A DNA stretch of 64,000 nucleotides from DASQHY01 sp035602605 (GCA_035602605.1 DATNLZ010000069.1:153408-217407), one strand, 5' to 3'. Positions 47,744-56,738 are shown, counted from the first letter of the stretch. Numbers and translations: made by a program. The notes: generated by a model not told the origin, from the letters alone.

Positions 47744-47772
47744 AGTGTATGAACGTCTGGCCGCAGAGTCAA
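47744..47772 (-). promoter_or_regulatory. Sigma70-type promoter for the FecR-like gene
   Basis: On the minus strand TTGACT (47772-47767), a 17-bp spacer and TACACT (47749-47744), giving a leader of about 22 nt that includes the SD. Confidence 0.65.
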
Positions 47773-47816
47773 CTCCTCTTCCAACTTTGATCCCACAACG
47801 ACACCTTCGCCGTGGG

Positions 47817-48713
47817 TTATTTAACCGCAGCTGCCGGCTGCGCATCGGCGGAAATAGGGCTGGCCGGATTCAGCCGGAATTTGCCCTCAGGCTCTAGAAC
47901 ATAGGGGAACCCGGCCGGGTCAACTGGGCGTGCCGCAAGCATTCTTGCGCCAATGAGCTCCGCATAGGAAGCGGGAAAATGGCCAAATGCGTGCCGGAAT
48001 TCGGAGGCAATCCGCTCCAATTGTTCAATATCTTCTTCGGCTTTAAGACTCTGTAAATGGCGGACCGCGTTTTTGCGAATAGTGGGGTCGGCAGTCGAAT
48101 CGAGAACCTGCTGCCAAAGAAATTGTGAGACCCGGCGCGATTGACCTTCTTCGGCTACTTTGGCGGCAAGGATTTTAAGCCATTCTCGGGCCTTGCGATT
48201 CTTGCTCCCTTCAAGAAAGGCTTCGGAGGCCCGGGGATAGTCTTTCAAATCCAAGTAATAAAGAAAGCCGAGATCGCCCCAGAGACGCCACTCATCTGGA
48301 TTCTGTGCTATGCCGCGACGCAGCAACTTCGCGCCAAGGTCGGGCCTGCCAGCGCCACGGGGGGGAGGCTCAGACAGAAATGTCCCGCCAAAGCGATAGG
48401 CTACGATCAATTGTGGGTCGAGCTCGGTAGTAAGGTTGAGCAATGGCTCGAGCAACTCGAGATTGCGATCGTGGGTGTTTTGCTTTTCACCATAATACTG
48501 CACCACGCGAGTCCAGTAGATATCCGCGAGCAGCGCCTGGTACTCGAGGCTCAGAGTGCGGACCAGTCGCCCCGATTGAAATATTAATTCGTCTCGTTCT
48601 TGGTGCAAGGTGCGCAACTGCGGATCGATTTGCTTTTGGAGAGAATACAGGGCGGCGAATCCCAACACAACGAGCAGGAACAAAACGGCGATGTTCTTTC
48701 CGCTGGTTCGCAT
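47817..48713 (-). CDS. Membrane-anchored TPR-like protein of an ABC exporter operon
   Basis: 298 aa. One N-terminal membrane helix (IAVLFLLVVLGFAALYSL) is followed by a helical, TPR-like periplasmic part (LLEPLLNLTTELDPQLIVAYRFGGTF; DEWRLWGDLGFLYYLDLKDY). The tail is Pro/Ala-rich. Its ATG comes one base after the permease stop, so it is translated with the ABC genes and probably works with them. I do not recognise a named family. Confidence 0.75.
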   Translation of the reverse strand: MRTSGKNIAVLFLLVVLGFAALYSLQKQIDPQLRTLHQERDELIFQSGRLVRTLSLEYQALLADIYWTRVVQYYGEKQNTHDRNLELLEPLLNLTTELDPQLIVAYRFGGTFLSEPPPRGAGRPDLGAKLLRRGIAQNPDEWRLWGDLGFLYYLDLKDYPRASEAFLEGSKNRKAREWLKILAAKVAEEGQSRRVSQFLWQQVLDSTADPTIRKNAVRHLQSLKAEEDIEQLERIASEFRHAFGHFPASYAELIGARMLAARPVDPAGFPYVLEPEGKFRLNPASPISADAQPAAAVK

Positions 48714-48714
48714 G

Positions 48715-49494
48715 TTATTTCAAATTTCGTCGCGAAAATGTGACCGTAGCAGCCAACAGTACGACCGCAATGTAAACCGCCGCGTACATCGTATTTTGGA
48801 CAATCAGCGCCCTCGGAATGGCCCGGCCATGCGCAGCGGAAGCGATAGCGTTGAAGTTGTTGAAATTGGGAAGCAGATACGAAAGCGTCACAGCGAAGGT
48901 GTCCAGAGCGCGGCTGCCGGTGATACTGCTGAACGTCCGGATATCATTGGCGAATAATCCCGTGATGTAGATGCCGACGGTGAACAAAATGGACAGGAGA
49001 GGCGTGGAGAAACATGAAAACAACAGCGCTAGCGCTGTGACCAGGGCGAGCTTCAGCAAAATAAAATAGACGGCGACTAATATGTAACTGTCGGATAGTG
49101 CAAAAGAGCGTTTGACAAACAAAAGTGCTGCAGCCAGACCTAGGGTCATCAGTGCTGTATTCACGGTGAGCGTCAAAACCAGGCCGGCGAATTTTCCGAC
49201 CAAGAATTCGCCCCGCCGGACTGGCTTGGAAAGCAATGCGTAGAGCGTGCGTTTGTCGATTTCTTTGTACACCAGCCCGACCCCGATGAACATCGCCATC
49301 AGCAGGCCAATTAAGGAAATCGCCGACAGACCCAGGCTGACGATCACCAAACTGTCAATGCCAATTGAAATTTGCCCGACCAGGATCGCCGCGGCAATCA
49401 TCAGCAGTGCGAAAAAGACCAAATTATAAAGTATCCGGTCGCGCACTGCCTCGCGGAACGTGTTGTGTGCGATCACACCCACCAGGCGAATCAT
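48715..49494 (-). CDS. ABC-2 type transporter permease
   Basis: 259 aa with six predicted membrane helices (ILYNLVFFALLMIAAAILVG; VSLGLSAISLIGLLMAMFIG; and others). The segment YKEIDKRTLYALLSKPVRRGEFLVGKF is typical of ABC-2 permeases in the NosY/CcmB-like group. It overlaps the ATPase gene by 4 nt. The substrate is unknown, and the direction is probably export. Confidence 0.88.
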   Translation of the reverse strand: MIRLVGVIAHNTFREAVRDRILYNLVFFALLMIAAAILVGQISIGIDSLVIVSLGLSAISLIGLLMAMFIGVGLVYKEIDKRTLYALLSKPVRRGEFLVGKFAGLVLTLTVNTALMTLGLAAALLFVKRSFALSDSYILVAVYFILLKLALVTALALLFSCFSTPLLSILFTVGIYITGLFANDIRTFSSITGSRALDTFAVTLSYLLPNFNNFNAIASAAHGRAIPRALIVQNTMYAAVYIAVVLLAATVTFSRRNLK

Positions 49495-50450
49495 TTTGCC
49501 AACACCTCTACGGCGCTGGCTGTCGCGTATTCCTTGCCGACCAGGCCCATGAAAAAATCTTCGAGCGTGGGCTTAAGTTGAGCCACCGAAAGCACCTGCG
49601 CTCCCGCGATGCGCAATTGGTCGAGCGCTGCGTAGAGTTCTTCCTGGGCAACCTCAACCCTGTAGCGGTTTCCGGTTTGCGTTGTTTGGGCGGCAAAGGC
49701 CGGCGTTAGAGCGCCAACTCCGCGCCATTCAAATAGAATCTCCATTCCTTGCGGCTTCATAGAAACGATCTGTTCGGGGGAGCCGACTCCGCGAAGCTTG
49801 CCTCCAACGACTACAGCAACACGGTCACAGAGCATCTCGGCATCGGAAAGGATGTGCGTCGAAAACAACACTGTGCGCCCTTCGCGCTTCAACTCGAGAA
49901 TAATGTCGCGTACTTCGCGGCGACCAAGCGGATCCAGGCCGGACATGGGCTCATCCAGAATCACCACTTGCGGCTCATGCAGAATCGCCTGTGCCAGACC
50001 GACTCGCTGCAACATTCCCTTCGAATACTTACGAAGCTGAATTTTTCGCACACTGTCCAGGCCAACTTTTTTGAGCAGATGCTCGATTCGGTCGTGACGG
50101 CGAGCCGCGGTCAATGGAAAGAATCGTCCAAAATAATCGAGAAGCTCGGGGGCGGTCAGATAATCGTAGAAATAAGGCTGTTCGGGCAGATAGCCGATAT
50201 AACGATGCATGCGCACATCGGAGATGGGCTGGCCCAGTATGCGCGCGCTGCCGGCCGTGGGGAAAATGATCCCCATCAAAAGCTTGATCGTGGTGCTTTT
50301 GCCGGCGCCGTTTGGTCCGAGAAAACCCAATACGTCGCCGGTTTCGACCTGGAGGGACAGTTGGTCGAGAGCCCGGCGCTTGGTCTGGTGCCAGAAACCG
50401 ACCGGGTAATCCTTAGTCAATCCTTCGATTTCGATCGCTGCGGATTGCAT
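49491..50450 (-). CDS. ABC transporter ATP-binding protein
   Basis: 319 aa. Walker A GPNGAGKS, Q-loop LPEQ, signature YSKGMLQRVGLAQA (a variant of LSGGQ), Walker B VVILDEPMSGLDP and the switch His in STHIL are all present. A C-terminal ~80-residue extension (QGMEILFEWRGVGALTP...) may be a regulatory domain. It energises the permease encoded next. There is no SD before ATG 50450. Confidence 0.93.
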   Translation of the reverse strand: MQSAAIEIEGLTKDYPVGFWHQTKRRALDQLSLQVETGDVLGFLGPNGAGKSTTIKLLMGIIFPTAGSARILGQPISDVRMHRYIGYLPEQPYFYDYLTAPELLDYFGRFFPLTAARRHDRIEHLLKKVGLDSVRKIQLRKYSKGMLQRVGLAQAILHEPQVVILDEPMSGLDPLGRREVRDIILELKREGRTVLFSTHILSDAEMLCDRVAVVVGGKLRGVGSPEQIVSMKPQGMEILFEWRGVGALTPAFAAQTTQTGNRYRVEVAQEELYAALDQLRIAGAQVLSVAQLKPTLEDFFMGLVGKEYATASAVEVLAK

Positions 50451-50805
50451 AAGAATATTTTCGCGAGCACACGATACAAGTCAATCCGATCGACATAGTT
50501 TGTGCACAGCCAGTCACTGCCATTTTAGCAAAAGTGCGCGATTTCTTTCATTTATGGTCGCGATAGATTCTTTCGATTGGACTTGTCAGGATCCAGCTGG
50601 CAGATTAAGCGAGTATAGATTTCGCACGCGTGCTGCGTAGCAAACGTGCCACCGAGAACCTCGGAGTTCTTTCCCCAGGCCCCGTCTCTCCTTAGGGAAA
50701 CCCGACCATTCACGACCTCGCGGTCTTGAAAGTACGCAACAACCGGCAGTCGACGCTTCTGGCATAGCCAGCGCGTGCTTTTCAATTCTACATTGGAGGT
50801 TCGAC
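50451..50805. other. Intergenic region between divergent ABC and secreted-protein genes
   Basis: No supported gene. It carries two short hairpins: CCGAG-AAC-CTCGG near 50653-50665, and CTGGC-ATA-GCCAG at 50759-50771. The second lies about 25 nt before the SD of the 50806 gene and could affect its translation. A candidate promoter for the ABC operon lies at its left end. Confidence 0.4.
50457..50484 (-). promoter_or_regulatory. Candidate promoter of the ABC operon, leaderless spacing
   Basis: On the minus strand TTGACT (50484-50479), a 16-bp spacer and GAAAAT (50462-50457), with ATG 50450 six bases later and no SD. Confidence 0.35.
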
Positions 50806-51324
50806 ATGAAAGGATTCAACAAAACAGAGTTTCGAAGCTTTTCACTCCGCTTTTTCCTCCTGAAGATGCTGTTGCTGGGCCTCGTGACCGTGGGCGGAGC
50901 CGCAAGTCCTTTGTGCGCGCAAACGAGCGCACAAGGCAAATTCACTCTTCCTTTCGCGGCTCACTGGGGGAACAAACTTCTCCCAGCCGGGGCTTACACG
51001 TATTCCATCGAGCCTATCGGAAGTTCCGTTCAGAATGTTAGTTCCATTCGATCCGGGTACCATCCCGTGCTGCTGGTGGTCCGATCGGAGTCGGGTGGAC
51101 CGGCCACGTTGATGATAGCCTTGGCAAGTTCGCAAGAAGGTCACGCTGCGGTCGCCAGTGGACTGGTGATTGAAACCACCGCTGATGGTCCCACCGTCCG
51201 CACCTTGTGCTTGGAAAACTTTGGCCTGGTAGTTGATTTCCAAGCGCCCAAGGCAAAGAAAGTAATGTATGCGCGGGGGACGGTACCAGGTCCATCGGCT
51301 ACCACATCCAAAGCGATCAACTGA
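50806..51324 (+). CDS. Small secreted hypothetical protein
   Basis: 172 aa. A basic N-terminus and a hydrophobic core (MLLLGLVTVGGAASPLCA) form a signal peptide ending at CAQ, followed by a beta-rich domain (GKFTLPFAAHWGNKLLPAGAYTYSIEP). TTGGAGG seven bases before ATG 50806 fixes the start. The pattern resembles short exported proteins frequent in Acidobacteria. Function is unknown. Confidence 0.75.
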   Translation: MKGFNKTEFRSFSLRFFLLKMLLLGLVTVGGAASPLCAQTSAQGKFTLPFAAHWGNKLLPAGAYTYSIEPIGSSVQNVSSIRSGYHPVLLVVRSESGGPATLMIALASSQEGHAAVASGLVIETTADGPTVRTLCLENFGLVVDFQAPKAKKVMYARGTVPGPSATTSKAIN

Positions 51325-51444
51325 AGACGAACAGAGGGAGTGGAGGCGGGCCGATTCAGCGTTGGCTCCAGGGCTCGCCCCCACCCCTTCGAGTCCTTTG
51401 TGGTCAGATCAGCCATCAGACCCGAAAGCCACCAGCTTCATCAC

Positions 51445-52050
51445 TCAGCTGATGGCCCATCCTACGACAGTCATGGTCAGTATCAGCAAGAGCATCCCGA
51501 GGCTTACTACACTGAGCACTCGCCCGTGGCCGAGCAGATAATCGCGAGTCTCCGCATCAGTGCATAGCAGCGAGACAACTAAGACGAGAACTCCCCACGC
51601 CAGAAGTACGGGCAGGTTGGGATGTCTCCCTATAAGGGAAAAAAATTCACGTGGCGGCTGACCCGCAGGCACCCACCATGGAAGGATCGGCGTAACTCCT
51701 GCAACCAGAACGACCGTGAGGAGTTTCCTGGTAATCCAGCCTTTGACCTTAGGCCGGGCGTTTTTCCAAGAAAGATAATCCCAGGCGAGCAGCGCAATCG
51801 CCAGGGGTACCCACCCATAAAGCGCGGCTTTCTCATCCAGCCACAGCCAGACGCGAAACAGCAGGCTTGCGTGCCTACCGTGTGCCAGCCCGGGCAAGAG
51901 GAACCATGCCACGAGAGCATTGCAGGTCAACGCAACCATCAGCGTGACCAAACTCATGAGTTGGAACCAGTGGCGCGTCGGAGCCACTCGGCACCGCGTA
52001 CACACCGACTGCTTAGGCAAAAAGTGCAGCCCGCAACGGTCGCAGAACAA
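51445..52050 (-). CDS. Zinc-ribbon membrane protein
   Basis: 201 aa. The N-terminal zinc ribbon has C3, C6, C17 and C20 (CDRCG...CTRCR), and is followed by about five membrane helices (LMSLVTLMVALTCNALVAWF; LPVLLAWGVLVLVVSLL; VSLGMLLLILTMTVVGW). The TTG start at 52050 puts the ribbon at the very N-terminus and has a GGGGGAG SD seven bases away. It is divergent from the helicase gene. Function is unknown. Confidence 0.75.
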   Translation of the reverse strand: MFCDRCGLHFLPKQSVCTRCRVAPTRHWFQLMSLVTLMVALTCNALVAWFLLPGLAHGRHASLLFRVWLWLDEKAALYGWVPLAIALLAWDYLSWKNARPKVKGWITRKLLTVVLVAGVTPILPWWVPAGQPPREFFSLIGRHPNLPVLLAWGVLVLVVSLLCTDAETRDYLLGHGRVLSVVSLGMLLLILTMTVVGWAIS

Positions 52051-52206
52051 TTTTTTGCTCCCCCGAGGACTAGGAATCGGGTTCCAGGCAGGACCAGGTT
52101 ACGCCACAAAATCGTCCCAAGGCTACTGGTCTGAAGTTCAGGCGCAAAGGACAGGGAAACAGCGCATGTCCTTTGCGTTCGATGTGCGCGTCGAGGAAGT
52201 GCTGTC

Positions 52207-55200
52207 TTGCTCAATCCAAATCGGCTACGATGGTGTAACGTGGCAAGACTTTTCGACACAACTTCACGCGAACTTCCTGATTTTCCTCTGAACGCCCAAC
52301 AGCGCGCTGCAGTCGAGCACCGGGAAGGCCCGCTACTAGTCGTAGCCGGAGCGGGCACCGGTAAGACCCGCGTGATTACCGAACGGATTCGCCATCTCCT
52401 CGCGTCGAATCCGGCGCTCTCGGGCGAAAATATTCTCGGCCTCACCTTTACTGACAAAGCGGCGGCGGAAATGAAGAGCCGGGTAACCAAGGCCGCCGGT
52501 GAGCGGGCTGAAGGGGTGACCCTCAGCACGTTTCACGCCTTCTGTCACGCGCTGCTCTCCAAAGCGCGCTCTACCGGACCCCTGCTCGATAAAGTTGATC
52601 ACTGGATCTTGCTGCGGCGCAATATGCCGCGCTTGCGCCTGGACCGCTACCGCAGGCTGGCGGAGCCTGGACAATTTCTCGGTGACTTCGTTGATTTTTT
52701 TTCGCGCTGCCAGGATGAACTTGTTTCTCCAGAACGCTATCAGCAATATGCCGATGGCCTGGCGGTCGAATTCGAGCGCACCAAGGGCTCGCTCGACGAA
52801 GATACCCGCTCCGAGCGTGAGGAGGAGGTTAAACGTCAGCAGGAAATTGCGCACGCTTATCGAGCAAGCGACGAGTTGCTGCGCGAGAAGAATCTGCTCA
52901 CCGTCGGTACCCTCGTGGCCGACACGGTGCGATTCCTCGAAGCAAATGCGGAGATCCGCGCCCGTCTCCAGCAACGATTTCATCACATCGTTGTCGACGA
53001 ATTTCAGGACACCAACATCGCACAGCTTGCGCTTCTTCAACTTTTGTGTGGGCCTCGCCGGAATATTGTCGTGGTCGGCGACGACGACCAAGCCATCTAT
53101 CGATTTCGCGGGGCGTCCTTCGGGAGCTTCATGATTTTCCTCGAAAAATTCGCGGGCTACACTCGCGACGCCAACGTGGACGCCCTGCCGTGCGTATCGC
53201 TTACAGAAAATCATCGCTCGACGGCAAAGATTTTGCGCGTAGCAACAGAAGTCATCTCCAACAACACGAAAAGCGCCTTATTTCCACCGAAAGGTCTTCT
53301 AGCCAAGAAAGACGAAGGCCGCAAAATTCGCATCGCCGAATTCACCTCTCCGGAAGAGGAGGCTCGCTGGGTGGCGGAGGAGGTCCAGCGCCTCCATCTG
53401 GCCGGACATCGCTGGCATCATTTTGCGATCCTTTATCGCGCACACGCGCACCGGGATAAGCTCGTCCAGGAATTGGCTCGACGCCGCGTTCCCTTCGTCA
53501 TCAAGAATCTTTCGATCCTCGAAAACCGCCTGGTCCGCGACGTGGTTGCCCATATGCGTTTGGTCGCCTATCCCTCCGACAACGTGGCTTGCGCGCGGGT
53601 GCTCGCGACGCCAGCATGGGGTCTTGATGCGAAAGAGTTGGTTCGATTGTGCGAGCGCGCTTCGAAGCTACGCCGAATCTGTCTTTGGGAAGCCTTGCAA
53701 ACTCCGCAAGGTGAGCTGCCTTTCTCCGGAGGCGCGCCGAAGACCGGGGAGCTATTTGGCTACCTGACCGGGCTGCGCCAAACGATGCACCGCAAACCGG
53801 CAACTGACTTGCTGGGCGAGCTCATTGAGTGGCTCGAAGTCCATCGCTTGGCCACCTCCGCAGACAAAAAGTATTTCAAGCGGTTCCATCAGTTCGTGCG
53901 CGATTGGGAAGCAAAGAGTGAGACCGAGACGCTGCCGGAGTTTCTTGAGTATCTCGACTTCTTCGAGCAGGCCAACGGGCAAATAAGTCTCGAAGAAGAA
54001 CTGCCAGACGATGCCGTGAAATTGATGACCGTGCACGCAGCGAAAGGGTTGGAATTCGAGCACGTATTTATCTTGCGCTTGTCGAGGGGCGGATTCCCTT
54101 GCACCCAGCGCTCTCGCGTATTGGAATTTCCCATAGACTTAATGGAAGAAGACACACCCGAAGGTGAATTCCACATTCAAGAAGAGCGCCGCCTATTTTA
54201 CGTGGCGCTCACGCGCGCGCGCGAGCGGCTGACCCTGACATTTGTCAACAACAAGCGCACCAAGCCTTCGCCCTTTCTCGACGATATTCTGCAAAATACG
54301 CAAATTCAGAGACGCGACGTGGAAAGGCTGACGCCCAAGCTGCCACCGGCGCAAGCCGATCCACCCCGGCGGGAGCTTCTCACTTCTACCCTTCCGCTTT
54401 TCCCGGCGGCCAGCGATCTCCCGCGTGTGAATTCGCAAATTGGACTCTGGGCCCAGAGTTTTTATCCGCCCGCTCAACGCCCGCTGCAACTGAGCGCATC
54501 GGGTATCGAGACGTATCGATCGTGTCCGCAGAAATATTTGTTCACGCGGGTGTGGGGAATTCGCGAGGGTCCTCGCGCCGCAACCAGTTTCGGCAACATC
54601 ATGCATACCACGATCAAATATTTCATGGGGGAGCTCCGCAAAGGGAACCAGCTTCCCTACGAGGAGGTGGCCGATATTTTTCGTCGGGAGTGGACTACGG
54701 CGGGCTTCGAAGATGACTACCAGCAAGACGAATACAAGAAGGATGGGCTCGAACAGTTGCGCGCCTTCCACGCCTTCGCGATCGAGTCGCTACCTGAGGT
54801 GCGTGACCTCGAGAAATTCTTTGAGCTGGTGATCGATCAGGACACGATCATTACCGGTCGGATGGACCAGATCAATACCATCCGCGGACGCCAAGTGGAG
54901 ATTGTAGATTACAAGACCGGCCGCCCCAAAAACGAGGCCGCCGCGAACAAGGATCTGCAGCTGAGTGTTTATGCACTTGCTTCTCGTGAGGTTCTCGAGC
55001 TCGATCCAGTGCGTCTGACGTTTTATTATCTGCAGACGAACCAATTGTTATCCACAACGCGAGACGAAAAACAGCTAAAAGACGCTAAAGACATGATTCA
55101 GGAGGCTGCGGGCGATATTCGTGCCGGAGAATTCGAAGCCAAGCCTGGTTATTTTTGCAAGTATTGTGGCTACCGCGCCATCTGTCCGGCCCACGAACAG

Positions 55201-55236
55201 GTAGTCGCGCTTGTGCCGGGTGGGAATGGTACTTGA
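52207..55236 (+). CDS. UvrD/Rep-type DNA helicase fused to an Fe-S PD-(D/E)XK nuclease
   Basis: 1009 aa. Superfamily 1A helicase: Q-motif LNAQQRAAVEH, Walker A GAGTGKT, motif II VDEFQDTN, motif III GDDDQAIYRFRGA, motif V VHAAKGLEFEHVF and motif VI ALTRARERL. The C-terminal nuclease has GRMDQI and VDYKTGRP (PD-(D/E)XK). C773, C984, C987 and C993 have the spacing of the AddB/Cas4/AdnB iron-sulfur staple (the last three in CKYCGYRAICP). It probably processes double-strand ends for recombination as one chain. TTG 52207 has GAGGA upstream; GTG 52240 is an alternative. Confidence 0.9.
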   Translation: MLNPNRLRWCNVARLFDTTSRELPDFPLNAQQRAAVEHREGPLLVVAGAGTGKTRVITERIRHLLASNPALSGENILGLTFTDKAAAEMKSRVTKAAGERAEGVTLSTFHAFCHALLSKARSTGPLLDKVDHWILLRRNMPRLRLDRYRRLAEPGQFLGDFVDFFSRCQDELVSPERYQQYADGLAVEFERTKGSLDEDTRSEREEEVKRQQEIAHAYRASDELLREKNLLTVGTLVADTVRFLEANAEIRARLQQRFHHIVVDEFQDTNIAQLALLQLLCGPRRNIVVVGDDDQAIYRFRGASFGSFMIFLEKFAGYTRDANVDALPCVSLTENHRSTAKILRVATEVISNNTKSALFPPKGLLAKKDEGRKIRIAEFTSPEEEARWVAEEVQRLHLAGHRWHHFAILYRAHAHRDKLVQELARRRVPFVIKNLSILENRLVRDVVAHMRLVAYPSDNVACARVLATPAWGLDAKELVRLCERASKLRRICLWEALQTPQGELPFSGGAPKTGELFGYLTGLRQTMHRKPATDLLGELIEWLEVHRLATSADKKYFKRFHQFVRDWEAKSETETLPEFLEYLDFFEQANGQISLEEELPDDAVKLMTVHAAKGLEFEHVFILRLSRGGFPCTQRSRVLEFPIDLMEEDTPEGEFHIQEERRLFYVALTRARERLTLTFVNNKRTKPSPFLDDILQNTQIQRRDVERLTPKLPPAQADPPRRELLTSTLPLFPAASDLPRVNSQIGLWAQSFYPPAQRPLQLSASGIETYRSCPQKYLFTRVWGIREGPRAATSFGNIMHTTIKYFMGELRKGNQLPYEEVADIFRREWTTAGFEDDYQQDEYKKDGLEQLRAFHAFAIESLPEVRDLEKFFELVIDQDTIITGRMDQINTIRGRQVEIVDYKTGRPKNEAAANKDLQLSVYALASREVLELDPVRLTFYYLQTNQLLSTTRDEKQLKDAKDMIQEAAGDIRAGEFEAKPGYFCKYCGYRAICPAHEQVVALVPGGNGT

Positions 55237-55262
55237 ACGATGCAAATAAGACGTAGCAAAGC

Positions 55263-55303
55263 AAAGAGCGGGGCGCAGCAACGATCGCCGCGTCCCGCTC
55301 TTT
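55263..55303. terminator. Bidirectional hairpin terminator
   Basis: AAAGAGCGGG (55263-55272) pairs perfectly with CCCGCTCTTT (55294-55303). It lies 27 nt after the helicase stop on the plus strand and 14 nt after the stop of the 14-aa ORF on the minus strand. The A/T ends give a short U-tract in both directions. Confidence 0.7.
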
Positions 55304-55316
55304 CCAGATTCTTGAG

Positions 55317-55361
55317 TTACTTGCCTTTTTTCTTTCCGTCTTTCTTCCCTGGTTTTTTCAT
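55317..55361 (-). CDS. 14-residue Lys/Gly-rich micropeptide
   Basis: ATG 55361 opens MKKPGKKDGKKKGK and stops with TAA at 55319-55317: eight Lys, three Gly and net charge about +7. GGAGG lies six bases before the ATG. A promoter with a 17-bp spacer lies ~60 bp upstream and a 10-bp perfect hairpin follows, so the unit is complete: promoter, SD, ORF, terminator (predicted RNA about 150 nt). Too short for family recognition. The RNA itself could be the product. Confidence 0.5.
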   Translation of the reverse strand: MKKPGKKDGKKKGK

Positions 55362-55417
55362 GACCATCCTCCGAAATGTACTCGTGCACATCCATAGTCC
55401 GCGCACAAGGCGTTTCT

Positions 55418-55446
55418 TCTATACGAGTATCCGCCACCCCAGTCAA
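55418..55446 (-). promoter_or_regulatory. Strong sigma70-type promoter for the micropeptide unit
   Basis: On the minus strand TTGACT (55446-55441), a 17-bp spacer and TATAGA (55423-55418). The predicted start near 55411 is ~50 nt before the ATG. Confidence 0.65.
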
Positions 55447-55634
55447 GTGAAAAACGAAGCGTTCACGAGAAAAATGCTAGTTGGCAGAGAGGTAGTGCGC
55501 TCGATATCGCGATATGCGTTCCCACCAGAGCAACGTTGTAATTTTATCCCGACCCGAACGAGCGTAGCGACCGCAGTGAAGGAATTGCTGTTGGGATCTG
55601 CAGTCCTACCGGCGAAAAATGTCTGGGACCCGAG

Positions 55635-56738
55635 CTAGCGACCGGAACTGTAATACCCCTCGCGGGTGACCAGTGATAGGTGCGGCCGCTGCACCCGGAC
55701 CTCGATCGTGTGATATTCCAAAGCGCGGTCGGTGCCACGTGGCACATAAGCCAAGGTGTATTGGTTGCGCGCTTGTTCGGTGAGGACCGAATAGAGATTT
55801 TCAATCGTCTCGCGCTTCAGTCCGTAAAACACGTCGCCACCCGTGGCATGGGCGTACTTCGAAGACACTGTCAAGCCGCGGTCGAAATTGGCATTGCCTA
55901 CTCCCACGCTGTAAACCGAAATTCCGGACGTCAAAAGAAGCTTCACTGTGTCATTAAAGCTGTGAGTATTATTCTTGGAATTGTTGCCATCGGAGATGAG
56001 CACGATAATTTTGCGACGCTCGCGAGGCCGCTGCTGCAGCATTTCGCCTGCCTCATAGACCGCGTCATCAATGTCTTTGGATGCCTTGCGCGTTATTCCC
56101 GCAGCCCGACGCGGAATAGATTCTGTGCCCGGCGCGGGCTTACCGTTGATCGTCGGTCCGCTTGACAAGGGGCCGCCGGGAGGCCCGCCTGGAAACTCAC
56201 TGTCAAGATTCACTCGCTGGAGCTGCGACAATAGCTGGTCATTGTTATCGGTGAAGTCTCCGGCTCGGTGCAGCCTGACATCGAAACGCGCGACGGCTAC
56301 TTCATCATGCTCGCTAAAGCCGCCGGCAATGGCAGGAAGGCTCTTTTCGACCTGGTCGGCTAGTTTGGTCGTTAGCTCGTTGTCCACCAGCACGACGGCG
56401 GAAATCGGGAAGGCTTCGTTCGTGAAGACATCAATCTTTTGCTCGATAGTGTCTTCAAATATGCGCAGCTCATCTTGACGTAGGTCGGTAACCAGCTTCC
56501 CTTGGTCATCCTTCACGGTAACTGGAACAACGACAAGTTCGGCGCGCCGTCTAATGGTAGTCTGTGGTTCACTTTGCGACTGCTGCGGTTGTTGCCCAGA
56601 CGCTCCTTTTTCGAGCCCCTGGTCGCGACGCTTTTCGCCCCCCGACGCTTGCATCGAATGGCCTGCCGCCGGAACAAGCCCTGCTCCTGTTAGCCATAAG
56701 GCGCATATTCCCGGCAGGATTTTGCGTTTACAAATCAT
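55635..56738 (-). CDS. Secreted VWA-domain protein, Acidobacteria type, with altered MIDAS
   Basis: 367 aa. Signal peptide (ILPGICALWLTGAGLVPAAG), a Gln-rich spacer, then a short beta domain (ELVVVPVTVKDDQGKLVTDLRQDELRIFED, split here over two runs) and a VWA fold. The metal-binding DxSxS expected after the first strand reads VLVDNELTT, so it is lost, while the LISDGNNS segment is kept. The ending (ARNQYTLAYVPRG...REGYY) is typical of the Acidobacteria VWFA-related family. It is the first of three related genes, next to VWA2 on the opposite strand. Confidence 0.85.
   Translation of the reverse strand: MICKRKILPGICALWLTGAGLVPAAGHSMQASGGEKRRDQGLEKGASGQQPQQSQSEPQTTIRRRAELVVVPVTVKDDQGKLVTDLRQDELRIFEDTIEQKIDVFTNEAFPISAVVLVDNELTTKLADQVEKSLPAIAGGFSEHDEVAVARFDVRLHRAGDFTDNNDQLLSQLQRVNLDSEFPGGPPGGPLSSGPTINGKPAPGTESIPRRAAGITRKASKDIDDAVYEAGEMLQQRPRERRKIIVLISDGNNSKNNTHSFNDTVKLLLTSGISVYSVGVGNANFDRGLTVSSKYAHATGGDVFYGLKRETIENLYSVLTEQARNQYTLAYVPRGTDRALEYHTIEVRVQRPHLSLVTREGYYSSGR

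Noticed and set aside
50552..50785. 77-codon minus-strand frame between the ABC operon and the secreted-protein gene
   Set aside because: No SD near its start, no recognisable motif, and it overlaps the likely upstream region of the 50806 gene.
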